Notes under the pieces: generated by a model
Databases searched by the model: none
Told to the model about the DNA's origin: nothing
Seen by the model: the letters and a program-made list of their open reading frames with translations, nothing else
DNA from: Xestospongia muta
Taxonomy: Eukaryota; Porifera; Demospongiae; Haplosclerida; Petrosiidae
Reading direction: 5' to 3'
Length of the DNA: 64,000 bases
Assembly: GCA_963693285.1 (NCBI GenBank)
Contig: OY848917.1
Span: forward strand, 9,982,192-10,046,191
Shown: in pieces, positions 26,001 through 34,565 of the stretch
How positions within the stretch are numbered: the stretch's first letter is position 1
How the letters are laid out: each line of letters opens with the position of its first letter
Translations under genes and position numbers: made by a program

Positions 26001-27088
26001 TACACAGACCCAATAAAAGCAGAGAGTCTACAAGCATCAATTTTAAAACATTCACAGACACAATCAAATACAAAGCCTGAAAGAATTCATTGATTAGGCA
26101 ATATAGATAATTATTATTACTTTAACAAAATTTTTAATGAATTCCATAATTTTTTAGCAATTTAGAGTACAAAGGAATTTTTTATAGTAACCACTGTAGG
26201 CTCAAAATCATGACACTCAGGCTTTATAATGTTACATATGCACATAAACAACTTAATGCTTTAACAAGAAATGAATTGGCTTCTCTCTGTGTTAATATAA
26301 AAACACATTTTGGTGTCCATTTTTTGCAGTTAACGTAACTGGAGTAAATCCTTTCTAAATATATTATAATAACCACATTAATGTGAACCAATCGAATATA
26401 TTATAACAATTGTAAATGATCTTTACTAACACTTCTGTTGTAAATATATTAGACGACTATACTAGTACATTACAAACCTAGACAACATTATATACAATTA
26501 AAAAGTATCAGTCACATCATCTACTCTTACTTTAAACATACTACTCTCAACTACTCTTACTACAATGTTATCAATATATATACAAGACTACTACTGTACT
26601 ATGTCATTAGGTGTCATATAGTTTGCATTTAAATCCCAGTCTTTACTTGTTTAGTTCATTCTTATGATCTGAATTACCTTAGTGACAATGTTTATATCAG
26701 GATAATGGTTGAGTAATATTTCAACAAGATTAGTATCTCCTCTAAAACTCGCATAATGAAGAGTTGTCAATTCATCCTATTGTAATAACAAACAAAACAC
26801 CAACTGTTAAATAAGACCTCTAATAGTGTAAACTAATAGTAAAAACATACACAGACATAATAAAATATAAAGCCTCCAAGATTCTATTGCTCAGGCAATG
26901 GAGATTCTTATAATATGAGATTCTTTATATTCAAAGAAATTTCACACTACCTGCTTTATTTATATTCTCATGTACAATAAATCAAGTAGACTTACCAAAC
27001 ATATAGAATTTTCATTGGCTCCTATTAAGAGAGCACTTTCTACTCCAGACAAATCTCCTTTTCTAGCATATTCCATTAGACTGTCATT
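3602..27088 (-). CDS. Ankyrin-repeat / ZU5 / Death-domain protein (whole-gene model)
   Basis: Minus-strand gene model built by matching splice sites and phases. Order: cap repeat (26996-27088), alternating A and B ankyrin exons down to 15085, two further ankyrin exons (7262-7354, 7038-7218), ZU5 exon (6419-6981), linker exons (6172-6312, 5935-6121, 5798-5881), Death-domain exon (5743 to 5426 or 5397), then optional tail exons (4954-5016, 4781-4836, 3908-4023, 3602-3710). All junctions from 7354 to 3602 keep frame. The link across the 7.7 kb intron (7355-15084) is phase-compatible but unproven; the array could be a separate gene. Ankyrin-ZU5-Death order recalls ankyrins and the UNC5/PIDD families, which join scaffold or receptor modules to Death-domain signalling, so a cytoplasmic adaptor is likely (inference). 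No NACHT, kinase or membrane segment is seen. The start codon was not found. Confidence 0.7.
4111..4313. mobile_element. MITE with 29-bp terminal inverted repeats
   Basis: The left end (4111-4139, starting TGTGACCTGATTTG) and right end (4285-4313) match as inverted repeats at 28 of 29 positions. A second, nested inverted repeat lies inside (about 4130-4185 against 4210-4252, both with GTATACATACAGTT-like cores). There is no coding capacity. It sits in the intron upstream of tail exon 3908-4023. A related end (TTGTGACC...AAAGGGACCACTT) occurs at about 9907-9940. The first 19 bp of this element are also present at 247-265, at the edge of the duplicated tail block. Confidence 0.75.
5397..5743 (-). 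CDS. Death-domain exon, with alternative 3' ends
   Basis: The exon starts at 5743 after TTATTAG and completes a Cys codon with the previous exon. Residues from DPIRYQWDTIGGQLSVDYGD through LILQRWIDRENCEVSW to VANEICEFLARP fit a six-helix Death domain, with the usual W in helix 1, the I/L core and a C-terminal W. Reading through gives a TAA at 5397-5399. A donor (G|GTAAAA) at 5424-5425 lies just before it, and splicing there leaves phase 1, exactly what the exon at 4954-5016 needs. Both a short and a long C terminus are therefore possible. Death domains bind other Death domains in apoptosis and innate immune signalling. Confidence 0.8.
5798..6312 (-). CDS. Linker exons between ZU5 and Death domains
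   Basis: There are three exons: 6172-6312 (141 bp, phase 0/0, RVKNEKASENWILLQQF), 5935-6121 (187 bp, phase 0/1, VSKETVDNSRLDTALLCLTF) and 5798-5881 (84 bp, DKIIESTVPFVSEHVRP). For the second exon I chose the acceptor ACAAG at 6122-6123; it keeps phase 0 and gives a 50-bp intron. The more pyrimidine-rich ATACAG a little upstream would break the frame. The position matches the UPA domain of ZU5-UPA-Death proteins, but similarity is not obvious. Confidence 0.65.
6419..6981 (-). CDS. ZU5 domain exon
   Basis: A 563-bp exon, phase 1 in and phase 0 out, about 187 residues. The segment with GVKFVIPPSSVEIGKK, then VLVSCFYKIETTG and FSRPIELHLQHNVEI, follows the ZU5 pattern: a beta-rich fold with an IPP turn and a conserved region ending in 'PV.L.LPH'. 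ZU5 domains occur in ZO-1, UNC5 and ankyrins and mediate protein contacts. The rest of the exon (to LGPFLQ) and the next exons may be a UPA-like spacer, as in UNC5/PIDD/ankyrin, but I cannot confirm that by eye. The acceptor is TTTAG at 6982-6983 and the donor GTAGTC at 6417-6418. Confidence 0.8.
7038..7354 (-). CDS. C-terminal ankyrin repeats joining the array to ZU5
   Basis: There are two exons. 7262-7354 (93 bp, WTALHIALGKGHFEIVQLLL) is phase 0 at both ends, with a weak GTTATT donor. 7038-7218 (181 bp, NTALHIACKEGHTNVVQCLL, then KTPLDEC) is one full repeat plus a closing half repeat and leaves phase 1, matching the ZU5 exon. These repeats follow the canonical ankyrin consensus (TALHIA, GH, LL) more closely than the array does and are not copies of the A or B types, so they look like the ancestral end of the repeat domain. 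Confidence 0.8.
7540..8350. repeat. Diverged intronic duplicate, copy 1 (pair with 12185-12980)
   Basis: This block aligns with 12185-12980 in the same orientation over most of its length, for example around 'gtagcatatggaaata' and 'ggtgatatttgatgct', with scattered substitutions and small gaps. Short open frames in both copies carry unmatched stops, so I read the block as non-coding or long dead. It lies in the large intron of the ankyrin-ZU5-Death gene. Confidence 0.75.
8449..8788 (-). CDS. Putative small secreted protein, two exons
   Basis: Exon 1 (8596-8788) starts with ATG and a hydrophobic N terminus (MIVCRSWKFSYAFLLICL), typical of a signal peptide. It continues NISDKLMEIVDILETENN and YKLEIYDVN to a GTATGT donor in phase 1. 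Exon 2 (8449-8537), after TTGCAG, completes the codon and reads DTEIWVESSIDLSSQPSFGK to a TAA. The total is 93 residues with a 58-bp intron. The composition is protein-like and the splice sites are good, but I recognise no family. It lies within the long intron of the ankyrin-ZU5-Death gene on the same strand. It could instead be the 5' end of a longer receptor-like gene. Confidence 0.35.
8995..9036 (+). ncRNA. Hammerhead-like hairpin (CTGATGA ... GAAAC)
   Basis: CTGATGA (8999-9005) and GAAAC (9025-9029) flank a near-perfect stem (ATAGTC-GTAC-GACTAT). Outside them GCCA (8995-8998) can pair with TGGC (9033-9036). The two motifs and the stem between them match part of the hammerhead ribozyme core. 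I cannot place a proper third stem or cleavage site, and one unpaired A follows CTGATGA. Similar hairpins occur at the ends of animal retroelements. Confidence 0.35.
9650..9830 (-). other. Short protein-like open frame in the long intron
   Basis: After a TCAG on the minus strand an open frame of about 47 codons reads YSAFSYFSNSAFDDGLLEVL and on to a TAA. There is no start codon and no family is recognised. It could be an exon fragment or chance. Apart from this, 9130-9900 shows nothing. Confidence 0.2.
10121..10294 (-). other. 58-codon open frame next to the Tc1 remnant
   Basis: Minus-strand frame ending in TAG at 10121-10123 (residues include QMKLNLEINESSRMVED and LKTCLDRVHVIRKME). It is helix-prone and varied in composition, with no start codon and no known family. 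It may be an exon or the far end of the transposon. Confidence 0.2.
10370..10887 (-). pseudogene. Tc1/mariner transposase remnant
   Basis: The minus-strand translation shows a Tc1-type order: a helix-turn-helix part (TINDIIKIQEK), the GRPRK-like linker (PRPGCPKLLSKREN), TVKRRL-like (NTVKRRLIDVGLNGRIL), and the first catalytic block with the hallmark WKKVVWSDESKFNLF (the D of WSDES). At least three in-frame stops interrupt it, and the rest of the DDE domain is missing or unrecognisable. It is dead. It lies in the intron between the ankyrin array and the ZU5 part. Confidence 0.8.
11160..12180. other. No gene seen (intron interior)
   Basis: AT-rich sequence with only short chance frames; no repeat structure stands out. 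Confidence 0.5.
12185..12980. repeat. Diverged intronic duplicate, copy 2 (pair with 7540-8350)
   Basis: Same orientation as copy 1. The similarity ends near 'gacctgctag' at about 12980 (8348 in copy 1). The open frames on both strands are not shared intact with copy 1. Confidence 0.75.
13370..13672 (+). pseudogene. Lys/Glu/Gln-rich remnant with a possible first exon
   Basis: The plus strand reads as a Lys/Gln/Glu-rich coiled-coil-like stretch (KLEEQERKK, LKKAVSKTKKQRRRR), broken by stops in each frame. At 13595-13672 an ATG opens 26 codons (MSTADKSEVKRLHDCIENGA) to a GTATGT donor. It could be the first exon of a small gene or a decayed retrocopy. No further exon was found to 15084. Confidence 0.3.
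13680..15084. other. No gene seen (intron interior)
   Basis: AT-rich and without convincing frames. From about 14970 on it becomes the repeated intron sequence that flanks each A-type ankyrin exon. Confidence 0.5.
15085..27088 (-). CDS. Array of 99-bp single-repeat ankyrin exons
   Basis: A-type exons (consensus like TPVMLAAKNGHKDVV...LTQRGANLDLVDA): 26257-26354 (dead), 24894-24992, 24108-24206, 23304-23402, 22504-22602, 20601-20699, 19484-19582, 18681-18779, 17617-17715 (dead), 16885-16983, 15085-15183. B-type exons (like GWVALHYASNKGHPDVVEIL...): 26678-26776, 25838-25936 (dead), 24516-24614, 23728-23826, 22923-23021, 21301-21399, 19900-19998, 19099-19197, 18093-18191, 15809-15907. The cap exon 26996-27088 (93 bp, NDSLMEYARKGDLSG) precedes them. 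Every intact exon is exactly one 33-residue repeat, phase 0 to phase 0. The introns are also repeated, so the duplicated unit is an A-B pair with introns, about 0.8 kb. A and B strictly alternate except at 16885/17617, where a B exon has been lost. Differences cluster around the turn before the GH motif and at the repeat ends. Confidence 0.85.
16182..16228 (-). pseudogene. Fused remnants of an A and a B ankyrin exon
   Basis: The 3' end of an A exon with its donor runs directly into the 3' end of a B exon, with the rest deleted. Similar scraps lie at 18475-18486 and 21941-21968 (A-exon 3' ends) and 25263-25293 (B-exon 3' end). They mark earlier units lost by internal deletion or unequal exchange. 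Confidence 0.65.
17617..17715 (-). pseudogene. Dead A-type ankyrin exon: stop plus lost donor
   Basis: The length is 99 bp and the acceptor is good. The donor reads ATAAGT instead of GTAAGT, and the Gln codon of the LTQRGA motif is TAA. Its neighbour in coding order is another A exon (16885-16983), so the intervening B exon has been deleted. Confidence 0.8.
22504..24107. repeat. Recent tandem duplication of one A-B ankyrin unit
   Basis: The unit 22504-23303 and the unit 23304-24107 are nearly identical through exons and introns, including unusual intron tracts such as the TATATATATATT run near 22770 and 23570. This makes them the youngest pair in the array. Each contains one A and one B exon. 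Confidence 0.8.
25838..25936 (-). pseudogene. B-type ankyrin exon with in-frame stop
   Basis: The length is 99 bp and both splice sites remain. The third codon is TAG where other copies have TGG (the Trp of GWVALHYA). Inclusion would truncate the protein; skipping is frame-neutral. Confidence 0.8.
26257..26354 (-). pseudogene. Dead A-type ankyrin exon
   Basis: This A-type copy is 98 bp, one base short. The frame breaks after the GH motif and soon meets a stop. Its donor reads TTAAGT instead of GTAAGT (bases 26255-26256), so it should not be spliced in. Skipping it leaves the flanking phase-0 exons in frame. Confidence 0.8.
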
Positions 27089-28100
27089 CTAAGGTAAAAA
27101 CAAAAACACTACTTATATAATTTCCTAACCTTAAATGTATATTTTAAAAAATTATCAGCAATATTTCAATCATTTTACTTCACTGTATTATAGCTATAAG
27201 GTTTCATTTAGCACTAAAAACTTTGGGTATACAATCTTAAGAGAAACATGATTGATACAGTACCAATCTCTGATTCATCATTACATCTATCGCTAACATA
27301 AACAGGTTAACATCATTACATTACCTTGCAATATCATTTAACATATTTAAACTTGTAACAACAACTATGCAGGTATTCAAAATAAATAATGTTCTATAAT
27401 TGGTTGATGACTAAAACAATATGAATATGAAAAACAGTAGATGGTGTTTCAAAACAATAATAACTGAATTAAAAAAATAAACACTACAGGAAGTATTGAA
27501 TAAACTCTAACACAAAGATATCAATTCATTAGTAAACATAATTAAATCTTACAAACCACTATCCAAACTACAACTTAGTTGCTTAGCACACCAGAATTGT
27601 GCAGTTTTGATTGGAAAAGGTAATAATGTTTATTGGAGTATATTCTCAAGGATCTAGCAATAGTCATTTGGCAGGACAAGAAATTGTAGTACATATACTA
27701 GTGAATTAAGCATGATATTTCACACAAATCACACATGCTGTTGTGGGTGAGATAAAAGATGGTGCTTGTTCAATTAATGCACACTTCACTAGCTACTAAT
27801 TCAAACATCTAATATTCCAAAAGAAGTCAGGATTCAGTGTTTGGGTGAGCGGCCTTACCTGACTCACTTTTAAATCCATCCCCATTCTCAAATAAAGAGG
27901 TTATTTATCCATATAAAATTTCATGCATATTGCCGAAGTATACAATAAACATATAAAACATATAAATATAGTAGTAAACTTTGCCACAAGATTTCTGCAT
28001 TATTGACTAACGATAAGTAATATCATGATAATGGCTATTATAATCTTTCTAATAATCACATCATCCTAACAATGTCATATCTTGGCTACAAAAGTAGTAT
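27089..28100. other. Upstream flank of the ankyrin gene; no start exon found
   Basis: 27100-27300 resembles 2870-3100, upstream of the cap exon of the left paralogue, so the duplication includes this flank. A shared short piece near 27250 and 3010 could be untranslated leader. I see no convincing first coding exon or promoter. Confidence 0.5.
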
Positions 28101-29593
28101 ATTTTACAACAATTGGGATCTAAATCTACGTTTTCTGTACAATCATGTCATATTTACCACTGTTTATTTAAAAATAGTACTGTTTTTTTAAACAAACCTT
28201 ATAGCTATATGAAATTTGTTTAAGAAGACAGTAATTGTCCAATAATCACAATATCTACATAGCACTAATTGTCAACCTAGGTTATTATAATCATCTATCG
28301 TAGTATTAACACTACACTGCTCTTGTATTAATTACTAGCAGTAACATAAATTCGTGTTTAGCACATTAATAATTTGTGTTTGTGGAGTTAAAACAACTAT
28401 TTACTCATTTATGATAATATGTCTTCACTCATAGTATCCTGTATAGTTTTATAGATGTATAGTAGTACATACATCTTATCATGTAACTGTGAATTTTAAC
28501 ACTTGATATCTAAATTTTATTAGCTGAAACAATTCTTTTGATCATTTAGTAAGCGAAACTTTTTTTTTGATCACTTAGCTGATAAAATAGGATAGACAAA
28601 ATGGGAGTAGGTGAACAGATACCAAACCATTACATTATGTTGAGAAAATATATAATATTATCAGGTGTTATAGTAAACTGTTACATGATTGCAAATACTA
28701 ACTATTATACAGTTCATTATGTATAATGTGTATAGTAAATATAGATAGAGTATGGCCCAGAAAAATGTTAAGTCTATGTGGCGCATTTCACATGGCAGGC
28801 AAAAAAATGTCAGCATTATATTTGATAAGCCACAAATTTCATTGATTACATATATTGATGATTTTTTTATTTCACATAGATCACAGTATGAAGATTTGAT
28901 TCACTTAGGACAATCTGTAGACATTACAGATTGTAACTTTGCTATATGCATTACACTTACATAAAATTAACAGTTGCAGAGAATGACCCTAAGTATTCAG
29001 AGTGTACATTAATATCTTCCACAGAAACATGAGAAGTGTTGTATTACATAGCTAATGATTTTAAGAACCATGTCTTTTAAACATTTGGGATACTTCTAAT
29101 CAGGATAAATTTTGGAATCTGCTTTATTCTGTTTTGATTGGCTTTGTAAATTGATTTTTTTCTACAGAGTTAATTTTTATACATTGGATTCCTGTCATTC
29201 TTATGGTTTCTTATGACAGTATTCACAAAATGATTGAAAATTTTTTAAGAAATCTATTTACAACACTCAATATAAAATATGTATACAAAAGAAATAAATG
29301 CCTAGCATTACCATATCAAACATATTGGGCATGTCAAACTTTCCATTTAATAAGAAAGTTACACATACATATAGGAAGGATATCAGGAAAACTAAAACAT
29401 ACACTGTACTTCTATTTATCAGTAGACTATCAATTCACACAGTAAAAATTGATTGGTTGTATTAACGATATTACATGGTTATACAGTTTGCATATGCAAA
29501 ATGTAAACATAATGCTATTTTGATTACTGATATATTATGACATTGATGGTTTGTAGCTACATAAACAGTAGTACATTAGTAATAAAAACAGTA

Positions 29594-30016
29594 CCGTATA
29601 TCGGTAAACATTCCCGCGGCAAAATTTTTGCGAATTTCATGAATTTAACTCCTTTGTAAAAATATCCCTCGCCAATTTCTTACAATTATGGGCGTGGCAA
29701 ATGGTTAAGCAAAAATTTGATTATGGGTGACCGTGTGGCAACTGGCAAATAGTTAGTAAAAAATTATATCTTCTCCATTGGACGTCCATACTTCTTTATA
29801 AACATAGCATCCTCTCATACAGGAGTCGATTTCGAACGTCTCTTCCATTGTCCAGTCCAGGTGTGAGAAAACGTATTTAGAGTGTATTCAAACGGTAATA
29901 ATTGCAAGTGGGTGGAAACATGGTATAAAAATTCGCAAAATTTATATTCGCGAAAAATCACAATTTCGCCAATTCGTAAAAATATCCCGACGTGAAAGTT
30001 TCCGAATATACGGTAT
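29594..30016. mobile_element. MITE, TACCGTATAT family, about 420 bp
   Basis: The ends are inverted: TACCGTATATCGGTAAAC on the left and, reversed, TACCGTATATTCGGAAAC on the right, followed inward by CG-containing repeats such as GCAAAATTTTTGCGAA. TA lies at both edges, suggesting TA target choice. There is no open frame of note. It and its immediate flanks are absent from the D' copy near 39600. Confidence 0.7.
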
Positions 30017-30635
30017 TATGATTACTTTTTTTGACAAAAATAAGTTCGCAATTGCAACTTGTATAACCAAATAATGGTTAAATCATTTTTACAGTGCAGT
30101 GAAAGGGATTACATCTATTACATAAAAATATAATTAGCTATTAGATAGGTTAATATAATATATCTCAATATATCAATCAGTGAGTTAGTAGTACATGAGT
30201 CAATTTTAATGGGTTTGCAACAATTGTTACAGAAATAGTTCATCTCATATCCACTAGTTAGTGAGGGTTTGGACACAAGACTAGAAAAACATGTAATTAA
30301 ATAGAACAATACTTAGGTTGCAGACAGTTATTAATATGAATAGTAAACAATAGCATACAGTAATATTATTGAATATTAGGGACTATTCTAATCTACATAG
30401 AGTGGTCCATAAACTATCTATCAAAGCAAGATTAATGTTCTCAGACCTTTACTGGTACTTATGACTGAGCAATATTTAGCAATAAGACTATATTTAATGT
30501 ACTTACCATGGTTTATGATAACACCTCAGTGAGGAAATACAAAGACGGCAAACGTTATGGTCGTCCAATAAAAGTACAACAAAAGTAGAGTTATTACTGC
30601 ATTGATGTAGTTAATTTCACGAGAAACAGTTTTTG

Positions 30636-30848
30636 ATGGGCGTTACAGTAGCGAGCCTATAGACAAGCTTGATGGGCGTTACCGTATAGCGAGCATAGAT
30701 AAACTAGATGGGCGTTACAGTAGCGAGCATATAGATAAGCTTGATGGGCGTTACCGTAACGAGCATAGATAAGCTTGATGGGCGTTACCGTAGCGAGCAT
30801 ATAGATAACCTTGATAGGCGTCACCGTAGCGACCATATAGATAAGCAG
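30636..30848. repeat. 36-bp CpG-rich minisatellite, about six units
   Basis: Units follow GATGGGCGTTACCGTAGCGA then GCATATAGATAAGCTT, with small variants (ACAG for ACCG, shortened ATAG). It is absent from the paralogous D' segment. It begins the only clearly CpG-rich stretch in the window (to about 31200). Confidence 0.85.
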
Positions 30849-32299
30849 GTCAATAAAGCCAAATACACTTCACACATTCTCTAATTTATCCAAACTTTAA
30901 GTATTTCAATGGTATGGTCAGTATTCAGCAGACTTTATATTACCATAACGCATTTTAAGTTGTTCGACTGCATTATAGATAGAAGAAGGATTACTGGTGG
31001 AAATAGGTATGTTTGCAATAGTCACTACTACAAACATGCCAACTTAATCCTTCTTATATCTATATGCAGTCATCAAGTAAAACGTTTTCTATTGAAACGC
31101 AATTGAACGTGCTTTGGAACGCGATATCTGGAGTTAGGCCACAAAAATCGCAAAAGAACGCTAAATCAAATGCGCGCACCGTATCGCATCATCGCATTGC
31201 CTACACTTAGACGAAGTGGTCATCTTAATCATAGAAGCCTTAACTCACCACAACTTGTGGTTTAATTATAATTTTTAAATGACGAGTTTTTATTGTTGTT
31301 CAATGGGTTTTTTTTAAAACTGTTGCTTAATGTTTCTACATATATATACTATTTATATTTTTGCTGAGTACAAGTTTTCCATCTTCTTTTTTCAATTCTT
31401 TCATTGCCATAAGATATTTGTAGCTAATGTGTATAGTAAGAAAAATAATCATGAATAAATTGTAATAAACAACATAGTGACTTACATCAAATATAATATA
31501 TTGTTAAAGGAACTCTCTTCCTCATCTTCCATTCAGTTACTATTGGAAGCTTCTCCTTGGAGAAAAAAAAACATTTATTATTTTTAGAGCTAATTGAGAT
31601 GCTTTAGTGGAAGCATTTTCTTTGAACTTAATAGATAGGTGGCTAAATTAAAGACATCAATAACAAAATTACTTTTAGATCTCCCATAATACACTTAATT
31701 GTGACTATGTAAGATTATTAAAAGTATAGTAGGAAATATAACATACTTTCTTGAGAACTCTTCCTTATGAGGATCTGTGATGAAAGTAGTGAAGTTAAAC
31801 TTGTCAAATCATCAGAACATTCTGAAAGCATTCTTTCTAAATGTTCCTCTATCATTATAAGTTATTAAATATGTGTGTGTGTATCCTTACCTTTTTAGGT
31901 ATTTTACTACCTTGTTCAATGAGGAAACATGATATATAAGTGAGCTATCGTTGTGGTTAATCCAGTTTGATACTATAGTTCACTCGTGGAAGATGAAACG
32001 ACAATGAAGAGACTTCAGTTTCACATTGGTGATACTCAAAGAAAAAAAAAATCAAGCAAAAAAAGTTGTACAAACTCAACTGTGGAGGTAAAAATCTCTA
32101 AGGGAATGTTGCAGGAGAAATCACATTGTCTTGGGAGAAAATAATAAAATAACAAACAAATCAATAAATTTACTTGAGGAGGTTTAAATAGGTGAATAGT
32201 AAATTCACTTCCATAGCACTAGGAATATTACACAGATTGAACCAGACTGACCAAATGGCAACATACTATGGAAACAAAATTTAAAGAAACGAAGGTATG

Positions 32300-34560
32300 T
32301 CAGTAAAATGGTGAATAAATCTTAACCAAACACATCAACTAACTGTCTTCAGAAATTTAAAGAAAACCTTTGGATGTTTTAAAGTTAAGTGATTGTCTAG
32401 CTTTTTCTTTTACTCTATAAAAATATTTAACTTACACTCTGCACAGTAATATAAGTTGAGAGTAGAAAATATGTAATTTTAAAGCTATTATGTTACCTCA
32501 ATTCTCTTCAATGCCATAATGGACAATGCTAACATAATAAAATAGGGTGGAGTCAAAACATCCACAAAAATAAATAATCCATACAAGAACAAATTTTGAT
32601 ATCTATCAGTTTAAATGCCTAAATCAACCCAACAAATTAAGACAATGATTAAGACAACCATAATACTAAAATTTAAATTAGACAATTTTAGCTGGCTTAT
32701 ACAAAGTCATGTGGTTGACCTATTTAAAGTGTCAAATTTCTTACTCCACCCATTGGCTTTTAATGAAACACTCAATACAAATATATTTTAAAACTAACCT
32801 TACCTTCTAAAGTTAGGTCAGAAAGCTACATACTTCTTGTATTTCAAAGACTTGGACTTCCATTCACAATACACACCTATATTAGAGCATGTACTTAATT
32901 ACTAATTAATTATTACTGTGAATTACTTTTGCCTTAAAGAGCATAAATCATGTCAAAGCTAGTATCAATGTCTGTAAAATATCATAATACTGAAATGAAT
33001 GAATTGAAAACCTTACCTGAAGTTAACAATGAAGTCATTCATACATTTTTAGGATCACCTCCTTTGTGAGCTATCACCTACTAAACGTATGTATTACATA
33101 AGAATTAAAAACTTGCTCAAAACATCCTTGTTCCATTGAAATGGGATCTCATGTGGGATATGCTTTCTTGGAATACCTCCATAGCATGAACAAGTGGTAT
33201 AATATGACTTGAAAAATTAAATAATTTTTAAATATAAGTCTCCATAAAAATTAGATATTTTAATAAGCTTATTTTTCTCACTTCCTTTAGATTTACCTGA
33301 AACTACTAATGAAATGTCAATGTACAATTTATGATAACTTTAACATTTAGGACTGAAAAACTTTGCAAGAAGAGGTTGCAAATAATTTGTTGGCAACTAT
33401 ACTTGAAACTAAAATTATTAAATACTATACCTCCAGTATACTTGATTATTTTAATTAAATGCATTACAACTTTACACATAAGCTATATGTATTCAATACT
33501 GCAAACTATATTGAAAAAAGGAAGCATGATTGTATTAAATATATTACTAAGTAGTCCTCTTTGCTGCGTATTTAACATTCTCTCAGTATACTTGATAATG
33601 CTATTATCCAGTATACTTTGATGCTCAGAATACTGCTGTTTGTGAAGCTGAGGGATTGTCATCCAATATACTTTTTTATTGCACAAATTTTTCATGTCTC
33701 ATAAATACCTAAAACAAGCAATCGTGAGTGGATTAAACTTTACAAGTAAAATAATTAAAGATTAGTCACCTCTGTAAATAACTAGCTCCATAAGGCTTAC
33801 AGTGATATAGTACAAGACACATTTACATCTAGTATGTTGATTCCTTTAGGTGGTGTTATGTACTTGTTAAGGATGACATCAACGACATCTTTGTCTCTCA
33901 ATTATTCTACAAGAAAATATAATGGTATTAGAGGACATTAAGAACCCATTTTAATCCAATGCGTTGCAACTTTACAGAAAGGCTACAATATATTCAATAT
34001 TGCAAACTATATTGAAAAAGGTAGCATTATTGTATTAAATATTACTATATTATTATATGTTCTCTTTGCTATGTATTTTAATCAGTTTACTAAGATATTT
34101 ATCTAGCTCAAAACAATTACCAGAAAATAGCATGTACAAGAGGAGAGAGACTCAAACAATGACAGCATACCAGGATGAGCGCAGTCTAGTAGTTTATAAT
34201 AATAATAGAAGGGTAGCTTGTAGAAGCAGTAACTTACTAAAGCCTGCTTCTACCACAATACACCTGGATTGATAAAAGTACCGGTCAGTCAATTACTTCG
34301 TTCATAATCCTGTCACCTTTCTGACATCTCTTTACTATAAGGAAGCACTATTTTTTCATACAGCATCAGGAACTTGCACATAAAATCTTTCAATTTGCAA
34401 TCTAATAGCATGTGTCTGCTATATCACATGACTAGCCGTTGGAAATTTGTCACGTCCATTGTCCAAATGAAATAGGAAGTAGAAGAACGAATTATTGATA
34501 AAAATTAATTAATAGATAAATTTCTAAATAGTTATAATGTTCTAATGCTAGCCAGTTGAA
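32300..34560. other. No gene; local duplicated tract
   Basis: Two related tracts lie at 33455-33570 and 33957-34080 ('gcaaactatattgaaaaa' in both). A scattered 'ccagtatacttgat'-like motif occurs near 33430, 33585 and 33610. A short inverted repeat (TAGAAGCAG/CTGCTTCTA) lies at about 34219-34252. The open frames are hydrophobic and AT-driven; none is convincing. Confidence 0.45.
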
Positions 34561-34565
34561 TCCAC

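Larger units (their letters stand above)
28100..32300. repeat. Segmental duplication D, copy 1
   Basis: Aligns in the same orientation with about 38380-41200, for example around 'gtatggcccaga' (28750 and 38970), 'ggtttcttatgacagtattcacaaa' in two parts (29205 and 39430), and 'aggagaaatcac' (32115 and 40620). Divergence is substantial and there are indels, including a MITE and a minisatellite present only here. The frames at 28752 and 29203 are disrupted in the other copy, so no gene is supported. A charged stretch at about 31990-32140 is partly kept in both copies and may be a dead exon. Confidence 0.75.

Noticed and set aside
15085..27088. Regular short repeats with spacers, as in a CRISPR array
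   Set aside because: The repeats are 99-bp coding exons with splice sites and the spacers are homologous introns; the window is eukaryotic.
28752..28964. Plus-strand frame with a YIDD motif, like a reverse transcriptase active site
   Set aside because: No other RT motif lies around it, and the paralogous copy near 38970 is disrupted; a single four-residue match is not enough.
33331..33621. Hydrophobic plus-strand frame of 96 codons
   Set aside because: Rich in Ile, Leu, Tyr and Thr from AT-rich sequence, overlapping an equally long frame on the other strand, with no motif.
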